A stretch of DNA of 64,000 bases from NCBI GenBank assembly GCA_014058105.1, contig JACGCM010002890.1:1860001-1924000 (forward strand), written 5' to 3'. This DNA is from Kingdonia uniflora. Its lineage: Eukaryota; Streptophyta; Magnoliopsida; Ranunculales; Circaeasteraceae. Under the pieces are notes generated by a model. It was not told the DNA's origin and did no database searches. It saw only the letters and a list, made by a program, of their open reading frames with translations. Shown in pieces: positions 24,693 through 35,440 of the stretch (its first letter is position 1; each line of letters opens with the position of its first letter). A program made the position numbers and the translations under genes.

Positions 24693-25028
24693 TTAGAGCG
24701 TAGCTTTGTGAAATTTGTTTAGTTTTTCTGCAACCAGAGCTGTATAATCGGCCATGATGCAGTTCTTCTTGTAATGTTCTGAGTAGTGATGAACGATTAG
24801 AAGAGAGTCTGTGTAGGCTAAGATTTCAGTGATTCCGAGTTTGAGAGCCATGTCCAGACCATGAATGAGTGCATCATACTCTGTAATATTGTTCGAGGCT
24901 TCGAAGTCGAGACGGATGGATTTCTCGATTCTGTCGTTGGAAGTTGAAATGAGAACGATCCCAATTCCTGACCCTGTGGGTCCTGCTGAACCATCGGTGA
25001 GGAGCCTCCACCCTTTTGAGATATCCAT
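24693..25028 (-). pseudogene. Gypsy-3 second RNase H (archaeal-type)
   Basis: A second RNase H domain follows the retroviral one. It has the first active-site region LLTDGSAGPTGSGIGIVL, the conserved SNNITEYDALIHGLDMAL (catalytic Glu in the TEYDAL helix) and the third acidic region LAYTDSLLIV. A dual RNase H of this kind is reported for the plant Tat lineage and supports assigning gypsy-3 to it. The frame is open for 111 residues; the upstream link and the C-terminal end are broken. Confidence 0.78.
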
Positions 25029-25139
25029 GATGTTCGATCATCAAAAGATTTAAAGGGTGAAATCTCATCTACTGCATCTTCGGCAAGATCTGGATCATGT
25101 TCTTCCCAGTCAGGATCTGAAACTGGAAAGTCTGCTAAA

Positions 25140-25612
25140 AAATCAGCGACTGCTTGACCCTTTTTGGAAATTTACTGCTCGAATTTGATTTTGTGCTCCC
25201 CCAAACTGACGGACCACTGCTGTACTCTTCTAGATTTCTCTTTTTTAGACAATACTTCCCGAAGTGGGTAGTTCGTCATGACTTTGACAGGATGTGCTTG
25301 AAATTAGTGTTTGAGTTTTTTTACGGTGTAAACGAGAGTTAAAAGTAATCTTTTAATTTTAGAGTACCTCGTTTCCGCTGGAGTAAGTGTCTTGCTAATG
25401 AAAAAGATCGGTTTCTTAATTTTTCCTTTGAGCCGAAAGAGAACTGAGCTGAGAGATGTATCTGTAACTGCGAGGTAGATAATCAGTTCCTCATTGCCAA
25501 TCAGAGCCACGTCATCTTCTTTCAGATAGCTCCTGTCTTTATAGCTGGGAAGATTGATGATGTATTCGAGCATCATCCCTTCCTTAAAAATGATTTCCAG
25601 GAGCTTTTTCAA
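25140..25612 (-). pseudogene. Gypsy-3 gag tail fused directly to RNase H (protease and RT deleted)
   Basis: The ORF at 25612-25304 begins in the gag tail (KKLLEIIFKEGMMLEYI) and by about 25525 has entered an RNase H (LIIYLAVTDTSLSSVLFRL, then PIFFISKTLTPAETRYSKIKR). In an intact element, the aspartic protease and the whole reverse transcriptase (some 400 residues) lie between these points. The frame stays open across the junction. After a stop, RNase H sequence continues (HPVKVMTNYPLREVL, then the FEQ..ISKKGQAVADFLADFP-like end). This looks like an internal deletion that happened to keep frame. Confidence 0.75.
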
Positions 25613-25639
25613 ACCATAGCAATTGTCGGAGCTGTGGTG

Positions 25640-26533
25640 CTTAATCTTGTGATATTCGCAATAAGCTCGACCTGCTATTGGATCAAGATGTTGAGCTGGA
25701 CGGAAACATTTATCTTTCTAGAGAATAGGATAGATCGCGGAAAGCTTGGCATTCAACTTTGGTATGACTGTTTTGGATGGTTTCTGCGACCTCTGATTGT
25801 TATCTCTTTCTGGTTCTGTCTTTGCACGTTTAGTATCGCCTGGATCGCTCGAACTGCGGTTGTTGTTGAAATCTGTAGAAGGAACCTTGGTGTTGTGGAC
25901 TGCCTTTGCAGGTTTATTCGGTTCGGGCATCATCCGCTCCAGATCGATGTAATTGTTGACTTTCTCGATCATATCTTCGAGAGTCTTGGGCTTCTTCAGG
26001 AAGAGATACTCTTTAACTTTACAATTGAACTATAGAGCATTTGTGAATGCGGACACGGCTGTCTTCTGATCTAGATTGTCGACCTTCCGAGCCAGTGCGA
26101 GAAACTTCTTGGAGAACTCCTCGAGCTTCTCCCCATGTGCTTGTTTGAGACTTATAAGAGAATATAAGTTCTCTTCTTTGTCTTTGTTATGGGCATAAGC
26201 CTTGATGAATATTTTCTGTAACTGCTCGAAGGTATGAATCGAACCTTCCGGTATAGAGTGGAACCAACGGAGAGGTTTGTCCTGAAGACTGGTAGGGAAG
26301 AGCCGGCAAAGGATGTGATTCAGATTAGAATACAAACCCAATGAGTCGCGGAATTGTTGAACGTGCTGGCCAGGATCGATTCCTTTGTATTTGATGATCT
26401 TGGGTGAATGAAAACCTGTTGTGACATTCATATCAAATAATTCTTTAACAATTTGACTACCTTGTAATTTGTACGAGTCATCCTTCGCGTCTAAAGCCGT
26501 TACTCCGATGATCTCCCTGATACGCTGGTCCAT
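25640..26533 (-). pseudogene. Gypsy-3 gag
   Basis: A retrotransposon gag capsid domain spans 26533-26030. Signs are a helix-rich CA region with YKGIDPGQHVQQFRDSLGLY, a WFHSIPEGSI stretch and F..L.L.FLALARKV, which fit the Retrotrans_gag pattern. One stop follows (near 26030) and the frame continues (25972-25718) into a Pro/Lys/Arg-rich linker, then a histidine/cysteine motif GRAYCEYHKIKHHSSDNC near 25670-25610. The C-x2-H-x7-C spacing replaces the usual CCHC knuckle, as is common in Tat-type gag. An in-frame stop after the capsid and one in the linker break the protein. Confidence 0.8.
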
Positions 26534-27212
26534 GAGTTCCTAAGAAATATAATGCTGAGGGATAGAAGCTGCTAGAATTGCCGGAACTATCAGAATTGTT
26601 TGATGTATGAGTCTGGGAACGTGGTCACCTGTTTTCTCGCTCACACGTTCAGGAAGCGGGGATCGGTGAGGAGGTCGCAAGACTTCCACGGGCTGTTTGG
26701 AAGGTCTGTGATCTCTGTTGATATCTGTCTGCGCCTCCTGTCCCAAATGAATTGAGACTATCGGTGCTTGTGGATCCTCACAATGAATCCTAGAAATGTT
26801 TGTACTATGTACCTCATGTGCCCCTAATCTCTCGTGAATGGAAACTCTTTAGAATATTGGTATTGTTTCGCGCTCTCTTAGGGCTGGTGGTGGTTGGTTG
26901 CTCTGTAATGCCTTCAGAGCTGTTTGAAAAGCTAACATCTGAGCTTCTTGCTTCTTTGTCTTCAGAACTCGAGCTTGACGCTCTCGTTCTGATTTCTTCT
27001 CGCGGAGTTCACGATCTTCCAATAGCTGGCGCTCGAGCTGACTCCGTTTCTCGACTTCGGCAATTAAGCTCGCCCGAAGCTCGGCAACCCAATCAGGTTC
27101 CCTTAAACTTTTAAGCTAAGCTCACAAAGATTGACGTATTTAAACCATAATTGAATATTATTCGACTGATTAGTATCAATCGTGGTCCTTAAGTACGTAG
27201 AAAAATCGTACG

Positions 27213-27230
27213 TTCCCACAAACGGCGCCA
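27213..27230 (-). other. Primer-binding site of gypsy-3
   Basis: On the minus strand, two bases after the LTR end, the sequence reads TGGCGCCGTTTGTGGGAA. The TGGCGCCGTT start is typical of plant Ty3/gypsy elements and complements a tRNA 3' end (tRNA-Asp type in related families). The second half differs from the usual form. Confidence 0.75.
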
Positions 27231-27232
27231 AA

Positions 27233-27823
27233 TGTAGGGACCAAATTTCGTAAAGCTCGAACTAGCTTGAAATCGATCCTTACACCAAGAACTACTATGC
27301 CAATAATTAAATAAGAGATAACACTTGACACAGGGAATTTAGCGTGGAAAACCTGTGAATAGGTAAAAACCACGACCTCGAGTGGAGGATTTTGTAAAAG
27401 TAGTATTATTGCTTGAAAGAGTAAAAAAATCTGATTACAAGAGTTAATCTAAGATAAATAGCTAGAGATCAGATAATTGTATGTGTAGAATTCTTTTCCT
27501 TTCTTCCTCTTGTTTCCTTAGGAGTTCTACCCTTTTATAGGCCCTGCTCTCAGCTTGACATCGTGCTCGAACACGTTCTCCTGAAAGTGAGAGTCATGGG
27601 CAGTTGAGTGTGTAACTGCTAGCTCGTGGGAGACAGGTGTATGTTGATTTGTTATGTTTATATCTGTTTTGAACGATCCACATTCTGCTTGAGTTCGTGG
27701 TCGACGTGTAACTGTTAACGCGTTTGTTTAAGCGTGAGTCTGGTATTGGATAAGGTCGAGTCTTATAGAGCTCGAGGTATAAATGAGATCGAGTGTCCTT
27801 AGCTCAAGGGATAAGTCCCTACA
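27233..27823 (-). repeat. 5' LTR of gypsy-3
   Basis: 591 bp, with ends TGTAGGGAC and GTCCCTACA in plus coordinates. It drives transcription to the left. The same LTR family occurs as solo LTRs at 37233-37747 and, more distantly, at 61636-62156. Confidence 0.93.
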
Positions 27824-27828
27824 CTAGT
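27824..27828. repeat. Target-site duplication of gypsy-3, right copy
   Basis: CTAGT, identical to 15395-15399. Confidence 0.9.
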
Positions 27829-27949
27829 GTTCTCTCTAATGTGACATCACATGTCTACTAAGATATCATTACGGATTACTCCATATGTTGATCCATGACG
27901 GCATCAGTCTCGTCAAAGAAGTCTGACGCTGCAACCTCCACAGGGGCAG

Positions 27950-28590
27950 AGTTAGTATCAACAACTACCTGGTTGGTTTGGACTCTGTCACCTGCAGCCA
28001 CCCGCGGTGTATAGCATTGTCGTGCCCAGTGTCATGTGTCGCCACAGTTAAAGCAAGTAGATCCCTGATCAGTCTTCTTTTCCTTCTTCACATTGCCTAG
28101 TGTCCAGGATATCATAAATCCTTTACCCCTCTTAGGTTCAAAGGGTTTATGGTTCCCGCCCTTCCTGTACCCCTGGTATTCTCCCCTACCCCTTACATAT
28201 CTTCGTCCTTAACGTGCAGAGTTGTTTTCCCAAAACTGAACATTTTCTTACGCAGGCAACGGCGTACTCCCAGAAGGCCGCATAGCATGATTCTTCATCA
28301 GAAGTTCATCGTTCTGCTCAGAGAGGAGCAGTGCCTGAATCAAGACTTCATGAGTCGTCAAGTTCTCTTGCCGATATTGCCTTTGAATCGCAATATTGCT
28401 AGCATGGAAGGTTGATAGAGTCTTCTCTACCATTTTAGCATCAGTGACTTTCCTCTCACATAGCTCAAGTGTAGAAGTGATTTTATGGACTGCAGAGTTG
28501 TAATCAGCGATCGTCCTAAAATCTTGAAACCTAAGGGTATTCCATTGGTGTATCGCTTTTGGGAGCATAATGGCCTTTTAATGCCTCTCA
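27950..28590 (-). pseudogene. Copia-1 gag remnant
   Basis: The minus-strand ORF 28568-28248 carries a copia gag (UBN2-like) domain: IHQWNTLRFQDFRTIADYNSA, TLSTFHASNIAIQRQY, LLLSEQNDELLMKNH. After frame changes, a zinc knuckle near 28065-28015 reads CFNCGDT.HWARQC with one TGA stop inside. An acidic tail (ASDFFDETDAVMDQHME) ends near 27870. The gene is cut by the gypsy-3 insertion at 27828. Confidence 0.75.
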
Positions 28591-28596
28591 CATGAC

Positions 28597-28722
28597 TGCC
28601 ACGTGTCACCCCTGGTGACTGCCATGTGTCACAACACGTGCCACGCACGTGTCAGGCATGTCACACGTGTCATGCCACGTCAGCATGCCACGTGTCCTCG
28701 ACACGTGTCACTACTGACGTCA
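28597..28722. promoter_or_regulatory. Cluster of ACGT-core (G-box/ABRE/TGACGTCA) motifs
   Basis: About 125 bases contain eight ACGT cores, mostly as CACGTGTC or its variants (CCACGTGTC, AACACGTGCC, CGCACGTGTC, ACACGTGTC) plus TGACGTCA. CACGTG words are bZIP/bHLH binding sites in plants. Here they lie in the gag/leader zone of copia-1. Whether they act as regulatory sites is inference; the region could also be a degenerate 12-base repeat. Confidence 0.45.
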
Positions 28723-29210
28723 CAGTGGATAATGATGTTGTCATATCAGATAATTATTAAAAATAAAATAAATAAAAATAAAAATTTAATATCTTTGCTG
28801 ACGTCATCGACCAAAAAAGCGCCAGTTTTGGCCATAAAATTGCCTAGTTTCAACATGCTATTCCTGGCGATTGGGACATCTCCCTGAGACATGTCATATA
28901 TCGTTGGAAAGCTCTTGGAGTAGGCTATCCAGCCAAAGTGGTCTCGCTTCTATCGAATGTCCACATAAAAAGATATATAGGTTTGAATACTGCCCTTTTT
29001 TAAGGGTAAAAAAATATCAAAAGCCCTCATTTTTAATCCGAAAAAAATAGAGAACATATGTTTTTGAACCATGATAATTTATCACATAGTATAGATCTAA
29101 AGAAGATCGAGCATGTATTTAAAAAAATTGTAAAATACATCTTCTCTTGATCGCTTGGTTTCCCTATGAACTCTAATTAGAAGGTAATTTTCTACTCTCC
29201 TCATTCCTAG
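28723..29210 (-). other. Copia-1 5' untranslated leader
   Basis: AT-rich, with no gene seen. It lies between the gag remnant and the primer-binding region of copia-1 and has A-runs and TGACGTCA near 28799. Confidence 0.4.
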
Positions 29211-29232
29211 AGCTTACGTACTGATAACGCGT
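29211..29232 (-). other. Copia-1 primer-binding region
   Basis: The minus strand reads ACGCGTTATCAGTACGTAAG directly after the LTR end (TCTCA). CGTTATCAG(C/T)ACG is the form seen in many plant copia elements at the initiator-tRNA priming site. Confidence 0.6.
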
Positions 29233-29454
29233 TGAGAGATAATCGATATAGAGCAATATAACAGTATTATATCTTATAAACAAAAGGAGAGAGAGAAGAG
29301 AGATTTCTTATTGATTCATCATTATGTTCTTTGTACGTAATACAAAGATATATAAAGATAACCCTACAACAAAGGTTATCTAACCTACTCAAACTCTCCC
29401 TATAACCCAATCAGGTCTATGGGATTATTAGGAGTCCTAATAGGACACCCCAAT
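29233..29454 (-). repeat. 5' LTR of copia-1, larger piece
   Basis: From TGAGAGATAATC to CACCCCAAT. The LTR continues at 35441-35486 after the copia-2 insertion. Without copia-2 the LTR is about 263 bp. Confidence 0.85.
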
Positions 29455-30177
29455 TGTTGGCTTTTTCAAAAAAATCCTTGGGCTTAGACTCACCTTTAAG
29501 ATTCTCCTATGGGCTTGGGTTTGTTCTTGATTTGGTCTTTACTCTCAAAACGGCTAGTATTGAAGACCTGATCTTTGGGCCTTTAAAACGCATGTACGTT
29601 ATGGATAAAGCTGTTACACAACTTTAAAACGCATGTACGTTATGGATAAAGCTGTTGCACAGCTCCTCTATATATATCCATTGGAACACCACTTTTGAAG
29701 ATATAACACAAAACTTCTTTCTCTTTGAGCACTAGTCATCTCTCTCTCCCAACTTGATATTACGGTTTACCTTGAGGTGTTACCATCGTTTACGTAGACT
29801 TCCTTGTGTGAAGCTACAGTATACGTGCTCGTTGTATCCTGGGAGAGTAGTCGAGTTACGTCGAGATACTCTTTAAAGAGAGTATGACCCACGCCTTAAG
29901 CGCTAATCATCTTGTTACTCTTTCAGATCAATTGCTGTCACGGAGGTTAATTCTGTTGCGAAGTTCAAAGTTACTGTAGCAGTTCGAAGTACTGTAGCCG
30001 TTAAGTGTTCGAAGTTACTGTAGTTGCAGTAGTTCGAAGTTACTTTAGCTGTTGAGTATTCGAAGTTACTGTAGTCGTTGATGTTCGATGTTACTGTAGC
30101 TGTTGTTGTTCTGAATCACTAAACAGAAAAAGAAAAGGGAAAACTAATTACAGATTCTTTACATATTTTATTCTACA
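29455..30177 (+). repeat. 5' LTR of copia-2
   Basis: 723 bp. It contains a 41-bp direct duplication (TTTAAAACGCATGTACG at about 29582 and 29623), a TATA-like CTATATATAT at about 29668, and a minisatellite of TTCGAAGTTACTGTAG units (29955-30110). It ends TTCTACA. Confidence 0.93.
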
Positions 30178-30223
30178 ATTTTAAAGAGTAGCTATTTCCT
30201 TTAATATAGCTCTTACCTCAGAA

Positions 30224-31450
30224 GTGCTGAAGTTTGATTCTAACAAACCCTCTAAGTTTGATGGTTTCAACTTCAAGAGGTGGAAGAACAAAATGTTCTT
30301 TTATCTCACACTTAAGAAAATGGCTTATGTTCTAGAACAAGAATTCCCAATTGAACCTCTCGTTCCTGTACCTACGGTAGACCCTGACCTGATTGCAAAT
30401 GAATATGACAAAACCTTATAATCAATTTCGAACTGGACTGAGGCTGACTTTAAATGCCAAAATTTTATCCTGAACGGTTTAGTAGACGAACTGTACGATT
30501 ACTATCTACAGTCCGAAACTGCGAAAGCCGTTTGGGAAGCATTACAGAAGAAGTATAATGCGGAAGAGGTAGGCTCTAACAAGTTTGCCGTAAACCAATA
30601 TCTCAAGTTCACTATGGTCGACGATAAGTCGGTGATTACCCAATCACATGAGTTGCAACAAATTGTGCATGAGATCGTGTCCGAAGGGATACCTCTTGAT
30701 GAACAATTTTAGGTTGTCGTGATGATTGACAAATTACTGCCTAATTGGAAAGACTATAAAAATATCCTACGACACAAGTCAAAGAAACTTATCATGGAGA
30801 ACTTGATTACTCGTCTTAGGGTTGAAGAAGAATCTATAAAACAAGACCTGAAAGAGGAAATCATTTTGGCTCAAGCTAAAGGGAAGGCCCATCTGAAACC
30901 TAAAGGGAAACTTTTCAAGGCTAAGAATGACGATAATTGGAACAGCCATTCTAACGGTGGTAATCCAAATAACCGTCAGAAAAATGGACACCAGAATCCT
31001 AATAAGGGAACGAACCAACAAGCCCCACCATATAACATAACAGTTTTTATTATGTACTTTAACTGTAATAAGCCTAAACACATATCTATAAACTGCCAGA
31101 ACCGCAAACCTGTTGCTCAGGCAAACGTTACCGAAGAGCCCTCAGTGGCTATGATCACGGAGATCAACATGGTCGGTAAAACCGACGGGTGGTGGGCTGA
31201 TTCGAGCGCCTATAGGCATGTATGCTATGAACACAATTGGTTCAAGACCTACAAGGAAACTGAAAACCAGAAGGTACTACTTAGGGATTCCCACTACACC
31301 AAAGTACTAGGCACTGGAGATGTTAAACTGGTATTTACCTCTGGAAGGACAGTGACTCTGAAGGATGTGATCCGCACACCTAAAATGAGGAAGAATCTTA
31401 TTTCTGGCTATCTTCTCAATAAGGCAGGATTTCAGCAGACCATTGGCTAA
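30224..31450 (+). pseudogene. Copia-2 gag and protease (broken)
   Basis: Gag starts MLKFDSNKPSKFDGFNFKRW (capsid start typical of copia: F.G.N...W) and continues past stops at 30419 and 30711. A basic, Asn-rich linker follows. The zinc knuckle near 31055-31098 reads YFNCNKPKHISINC, so the first Cys of the C-x2-C pair is Tyr. The aspartic protease site near 31195 reads WWADSSAYRHVC where the family has DSGA, so the active-site Gly is lost. Open from 30719 to 31450, then TAA. Confidence 0.88.
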
Positions 31451-31462
31451 GATCAGTACATT

Positions 31463-32470
31463 TTGACTAAGGGTGGGATTTTTGTGGGAAAGGGATTTGC
31501 TTGTAATGGAATGTTTAAATTGAGTATTGAAATGAATAAATTTGTTTCTACTTACTTATTGTCTTCATTTAATATTTGGCACTCTAGACTATGTCATGTT
31601 AATAAGAAGCTAGTACACAATATGAGTAAACTAGGTATGATCCCTAAAGTAGAATTAAATGATTTTGATAAATGTCAATCTTGTAGTCAAGCTAAGATTA
31701 CTAAAACCTCACATAAAAGTGTTGTAAGGGAATCATAACTTTTGGATTTAGTACACTCTGACATCTGTGAAATGGACGGTACATTAACTCGAAATAGTAA
31801 AAGATATTTTATAACTTTTATAGATGATCACTCAAACTATACTCAGGTTTACCTAATGCATCACAAAAGTGAAGCTATAGATATGTTTAGGACATATGTA
31901 ACAGAGGTGAAAAATTAGTTTGATAAACACATTAAAAGATTTCGTAGTGATAGAGGCATAGAGTATGATTTACATGAATTTCAAAACTTATATGAATCCT
32001 TAGGGATTATACATAAAACTACTGCTCCTTATTCTCCAGAATCTAACGGTAAAGCTGAGCGCAAAAATATATCATATACTGAGTTAATAGTTGCTATTTT
32101 AATTAGTTCTCGATTACCCAAATCTTTATGGGGTGAAGCCTTATTATCTGTTTGTCATATTTTAAACTGTAATCCTCATATCACATCTGAATTATCACCT
32201 TATAAAATTTAGAGAAAAAGAAAACCTAATGTTAGTTATTTTAAGGTTTGGGGTTGTTTAGCCTGTATTCGTAAACCTTATCCTAAACGGATAAAACTAG
32301 CTAGAAGAGCTTTAGAATGTGTTTTCATTGGTTATGCAATTAATAGTAAAGCTTACAAGTTTCTTGATATTAAGAATAATGTAATAATTGAATCACTAGA
32401 TGCTGATTTCTATGAGGACAAGTTTCCCTACTTACTGAGGGCAGTGGGGGTTCTCAACCTTCTACATTTT
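31463..32470 (+). pseudogene. Copia-2 integrase (broken)
   Basis: The zinc-binding part has WHSRLCHVN and CQSCSQAK (H-H-C-C layout). Then come LLDLVHSDICEMDGT with the first catalytic Asp, FITFIDDHSNYTQVYLM, FRSDRGIEYDLHEF with the second Asp, and TAPYSPESNGKAERKN with the catalytic Glu. After it follow LWGEALLSVCHILN and the KVWGCLACIRKPYPKR tail. Stops at 31736, 31916 and 32210 break the frame. Confidence 0.9.
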
Positions 32471-32559
32471 CAACCCCTAATGTACCTCAAGAAAACGTTC
32501 TTAGAGCTGTTGATTATCATGTTACAGACCCAGAACTTCGTAGAGGTAAACATTTAAAG

Positions 32560-34111
32560 ATTGCTAAAGATTTTGGTAATGATTATGTTGTACATACCTT
32601 AGAATTTGACCCCAATACTATCAGGGAAGCGTTAACCTCAAGTGACGCTGATTTGTGGCAAGAGGCCATTGATGATGAAATAGATTCTCTTACAATAAAT
32701 AAAACTTGAGATTTAGTTAAGCTACCTCCTGGTAGTCGTTCTATTGGGTGTAAATGGATATTAAAGAGAAAACTTAAACCAGATGCTACTATAGATAAAT
32801 ATAAGGCAAGACTTGTAGCAAAGGGATATGTGCGAAAGGAAAATATTGATTTCTTCGACACATATTCCTCAGTTACTCGTGTGACAACCATTAGAGTATT
32901 ATTGGCCGTTGCTGCCATGCACGATTTGATTATTCACCAAATGGATATAAAAAACTGTTTTTTAAAATGGAGAGCATGAAGAGGAATTATATATGGATCA
33001 GCCTGAAGGCTTTGTGATACCTGGTGAGGAACACAAAGTTTGCAAACTGAACAAGACCTTATATGGTCTAAAACAAGCTCTAAAATAGTGGCACGACAGG
33101 ATCGACCAATTACTTCTTTCAAATGGTTTTAAGATTAACGTTATTGATAAATGCCTATGTTATAAAGTATCTGGTGAAAGTTGTATTATGATATGTTTAT
33201 ACGTTGATGATCTACTTATTTTTGGTTCTACTCTTGATATCATTTTAGAAACCAAAAGCATGCTTAATAATAATTTTGATATGAAGGACCTAGGTGAGGC
33301 TAGTATAATTTTAGGCATGAAGATCACACGCACAGACACTAGTATTACTCTTGATCAATCTCATTACATTGGGAAGATCTTAAAGAAGTATAAATATTTT
33401 GACCGTAGACCTGCTTGTACTCCTTGTGATCCACAAGTTAAACTTTTAAAGAACTTGGGGGAGGCAGTTAGACAGAAAGAATACGCATGTATTATTGGTA
33501 GCCTTCGCTATGCTACGGACTGTACTAGACCCGATATAGCTTATGTTGTAGGGGTTCTATGCAGATTTACTAGTAAACCAAGTTTGGTGCACTGGGGTGC
33601 TATTGATAGAGTTATGCGGTACCTAAAAAGGACCATGAACTTGGGTTTACACTATCATAAGTTTCCTGCGGTCCTTGATGGATTTAGCGATGCAGATTGG
33701 AACTCATTTTCGGATGATTCCAAAGCCACCAGCGGATACGTGTTTAGTATAGCTGGAGGGGCTGTTTCTTAGAGATCTAAGAAACAAACGATTCTAGCTC
33801 AGTCGACTATGGAGTATGAATTAGTAGCACTAGCTGCAGCTAGTGAGGAGGCAAGTTAGTTGAAATACCTTTTATCTTATATTCTTTTGTGGAATAGGCC
33901 TATACCGCCGATACTGATCCACTCAGATAGTACTGCTGCGATAGCCAGAGTACATAATAATTACTATAATGGTAAGAAGTTAGCGATACGCCACAAGCAC
34001 AGTACGATGAGAGGTTACCTCACATCTAGTACTGTTGCAGTGAACTTTGTAAGATCGGAAAACAACTTGGCAGATCCTTTGACGAAAGGACTGTCTCGTG
34101 ACAAAGTGTGA
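32560..34111 (+). pseudogene. Copia-2 reverse transcriptase and RNase H (broken)
   Basis: The RT begins near 32590 (EFDPNTIREALTSSDADLWQEA) and continues with [44 protein letters not shown] and the active-site [11 protein letters not shown] (33200-33230). The long open stretch 33188-33772 ends in the RNase H ([23 protein letters not shown]). RNase H continues over two stops to HSDSTAAIARVHN and KHSTMRGYL, then ENNLADPLTKGL at 34111. Frameshifts around 32480 and 32960 separate the parts. Confidence 0.92.
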
Positions 34112-34719
34112 AGCACATCTTTAGGGATGGGGCTAAAGCCTATTATAGAATCACAAGTGGTAGGAACCCAACCTAAATGACTGGAAATCCCAAGAAATAG
34201 GTTTAATGGGAAAAATAAATCACTGTGATATAGAATCATGCAAATAAGGAGCTTGTTGCTCCAGAGTTTATCTCGCTGTACATAAATGTAAATGTGCATG
34301 ATATCTTGAAGCGAATGCTAGGCTAAGTTTTCTTAAACTCTTAATGACTTTTACATCTCATTATTTGAGTGGGGTGTCTAGCTACAAGAATACTCTTCAT
34401 AGATTCACCAAGGTGATTGTGGAAGTGCGGCCGCTTCCTATGAGAAATTAGGTTAAATTCTCTAAAGCCTTCACCTATACTGGGATTAAGCACATGGCCG
34501 AAATGTGATGGTATTTAGGAATTGCACTTGGTAGGGTTGTATGTGGTTTTCCTCACTGTATAAAAGCAAATAATGAGTTCAAGACTCTGATAACTTATTA
34601 TTCTTATACGTTGAAGATTGTCCACTACGTAAAGGTTCAAGTCTAAGGACACCTTTACTTATGTACATCTTTATATATCGAAACCGTTATCTCGTTCATT
34701 TTCTCCTTCAGGAAGTTTT
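34112..34719 (+). other. Copia-2 3' untranslated region
   Basis: No gene is visible between the RNase H stop and the polypurine tract. Confidence 0.5.
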
Positions 34720-34734
34720 TAAAAAGTGGGGGAT

Positions 34735-35440
34735 TGTTGGTTTTTTCAAAAACTCCTTGGGCTTGGGCTCACCTTTAAGATTCTTCTATGGGCTTGGGTT
34801 TGTTCTTGACTTGGTCTTTACTCTCAAAACGGCTAGTATTGAAGACTTGATCTTTGGGCCTTTAAAACGCATGTACGTTATGGATAAAGCCGTTACACAA
34901 CTTTAAAATGCATGCACGTTATGGATAAAATCGTTGCACAACTTCTCTATATATATCCATTGGAACACCACTTTTGAAGATATAGCACAGAACTTCTTTC
35001 TCTCTGAGCACTATTCATTTTTCTCTCCCAACTTGATATTACGGCTTACCTTGAGGTGCTACCACCGTTTACGTAGACTTCTCGGTGTGAAGCTACAGTA
35101 TACCTGCTCGTTGTATCCTGGGAGAGTAGTCGAGTTACGTCGAGATACTCTTTAAAGAGAGTGCGACCCACGCGCTTGAGCGCTAATCATCTTGTTACTC
35201 TTTCAGATCAATTACTGTCACGGAGCTTAATTATGTTGCAAAGTTCGAAGTTACTGTAGCAGTGAGGTGTTCAAAGTTACTGTAGTTGTAGCAGTTCGAA
35301 GTTACTATAGATGTTTGAGTGTTCGAAGTTACTGTAGCTGTTAATGTTCGATGTTACTGTAGATGTTGTTGTTCTGAATCACTAAACAGAAAAAGAAAAG
35401 CGAAAGCTAATTACAGGTTCTTTACATATTTTATTCCACA
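34735..35440 (+). repeat. 3' LTR of copia-2
   Basis: 706 bp. It begins right after a purine tract (AAAAAGTGGGGGAT, 34720-34733) and ends TTCCACA. The length difference from the 5' LTR lies partly in the number of TTCGAAGTTACTGTAG units (35238-35370). Confidence 0.93.

Larger units (their letters stand above)
15400..27823 (-). mobile_element. Gypsy-3: complete Tat-type Ty3/gypsy element with target duplication
   Basis: Two LTRs (15400-15991 and 27233-27823) are flanked by the identical 5-bp duplication CTAGT (15395-15399 and 27824-27828). The element reads on the minus strand. Its primer-binding site is next to the right LTR and its polypurine tract next to the left LTR. Coding order on minus: gag, an RNase H, a second RNase H of the kind typical for the Tat lineage, integrase. 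On the plus strand between integrase and 3' LTR lie a small ORF and a spliced antisense ORF. Protease and reverse transcriptase are absent. In the first 165 aligned LTR bases I count 6 differences, so the insertion is not very recent. Confidence 0.93.
29455..35440 (+). mobile_element. Copia-2: complete Ty1/copia retrotransposon
   Basis: LTRs are at 29455-30177 and 34735-35440, both TGTTGG...CACA or CTACA. They are flanked by an imperfect 5-bp target duplication (CCAAT at 29450-29454, CCAAC at 35441-35445). Order on plus: gag, protease, integrase, reverse transcriptase, RNase H, which is the copia order. About ten internal stops make it inactive. It sits inside the 5' LTR of copia-1, so it is younger than copia-1. 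Confidence 0.95.

Noticed and set aside
28603..28887. Plus-strand frame rich in His, Cys and Arg
   Set aside because: It is generated by the ACGT-rich repeated words; no domain, and the real coding strand of copia-1 is minus.
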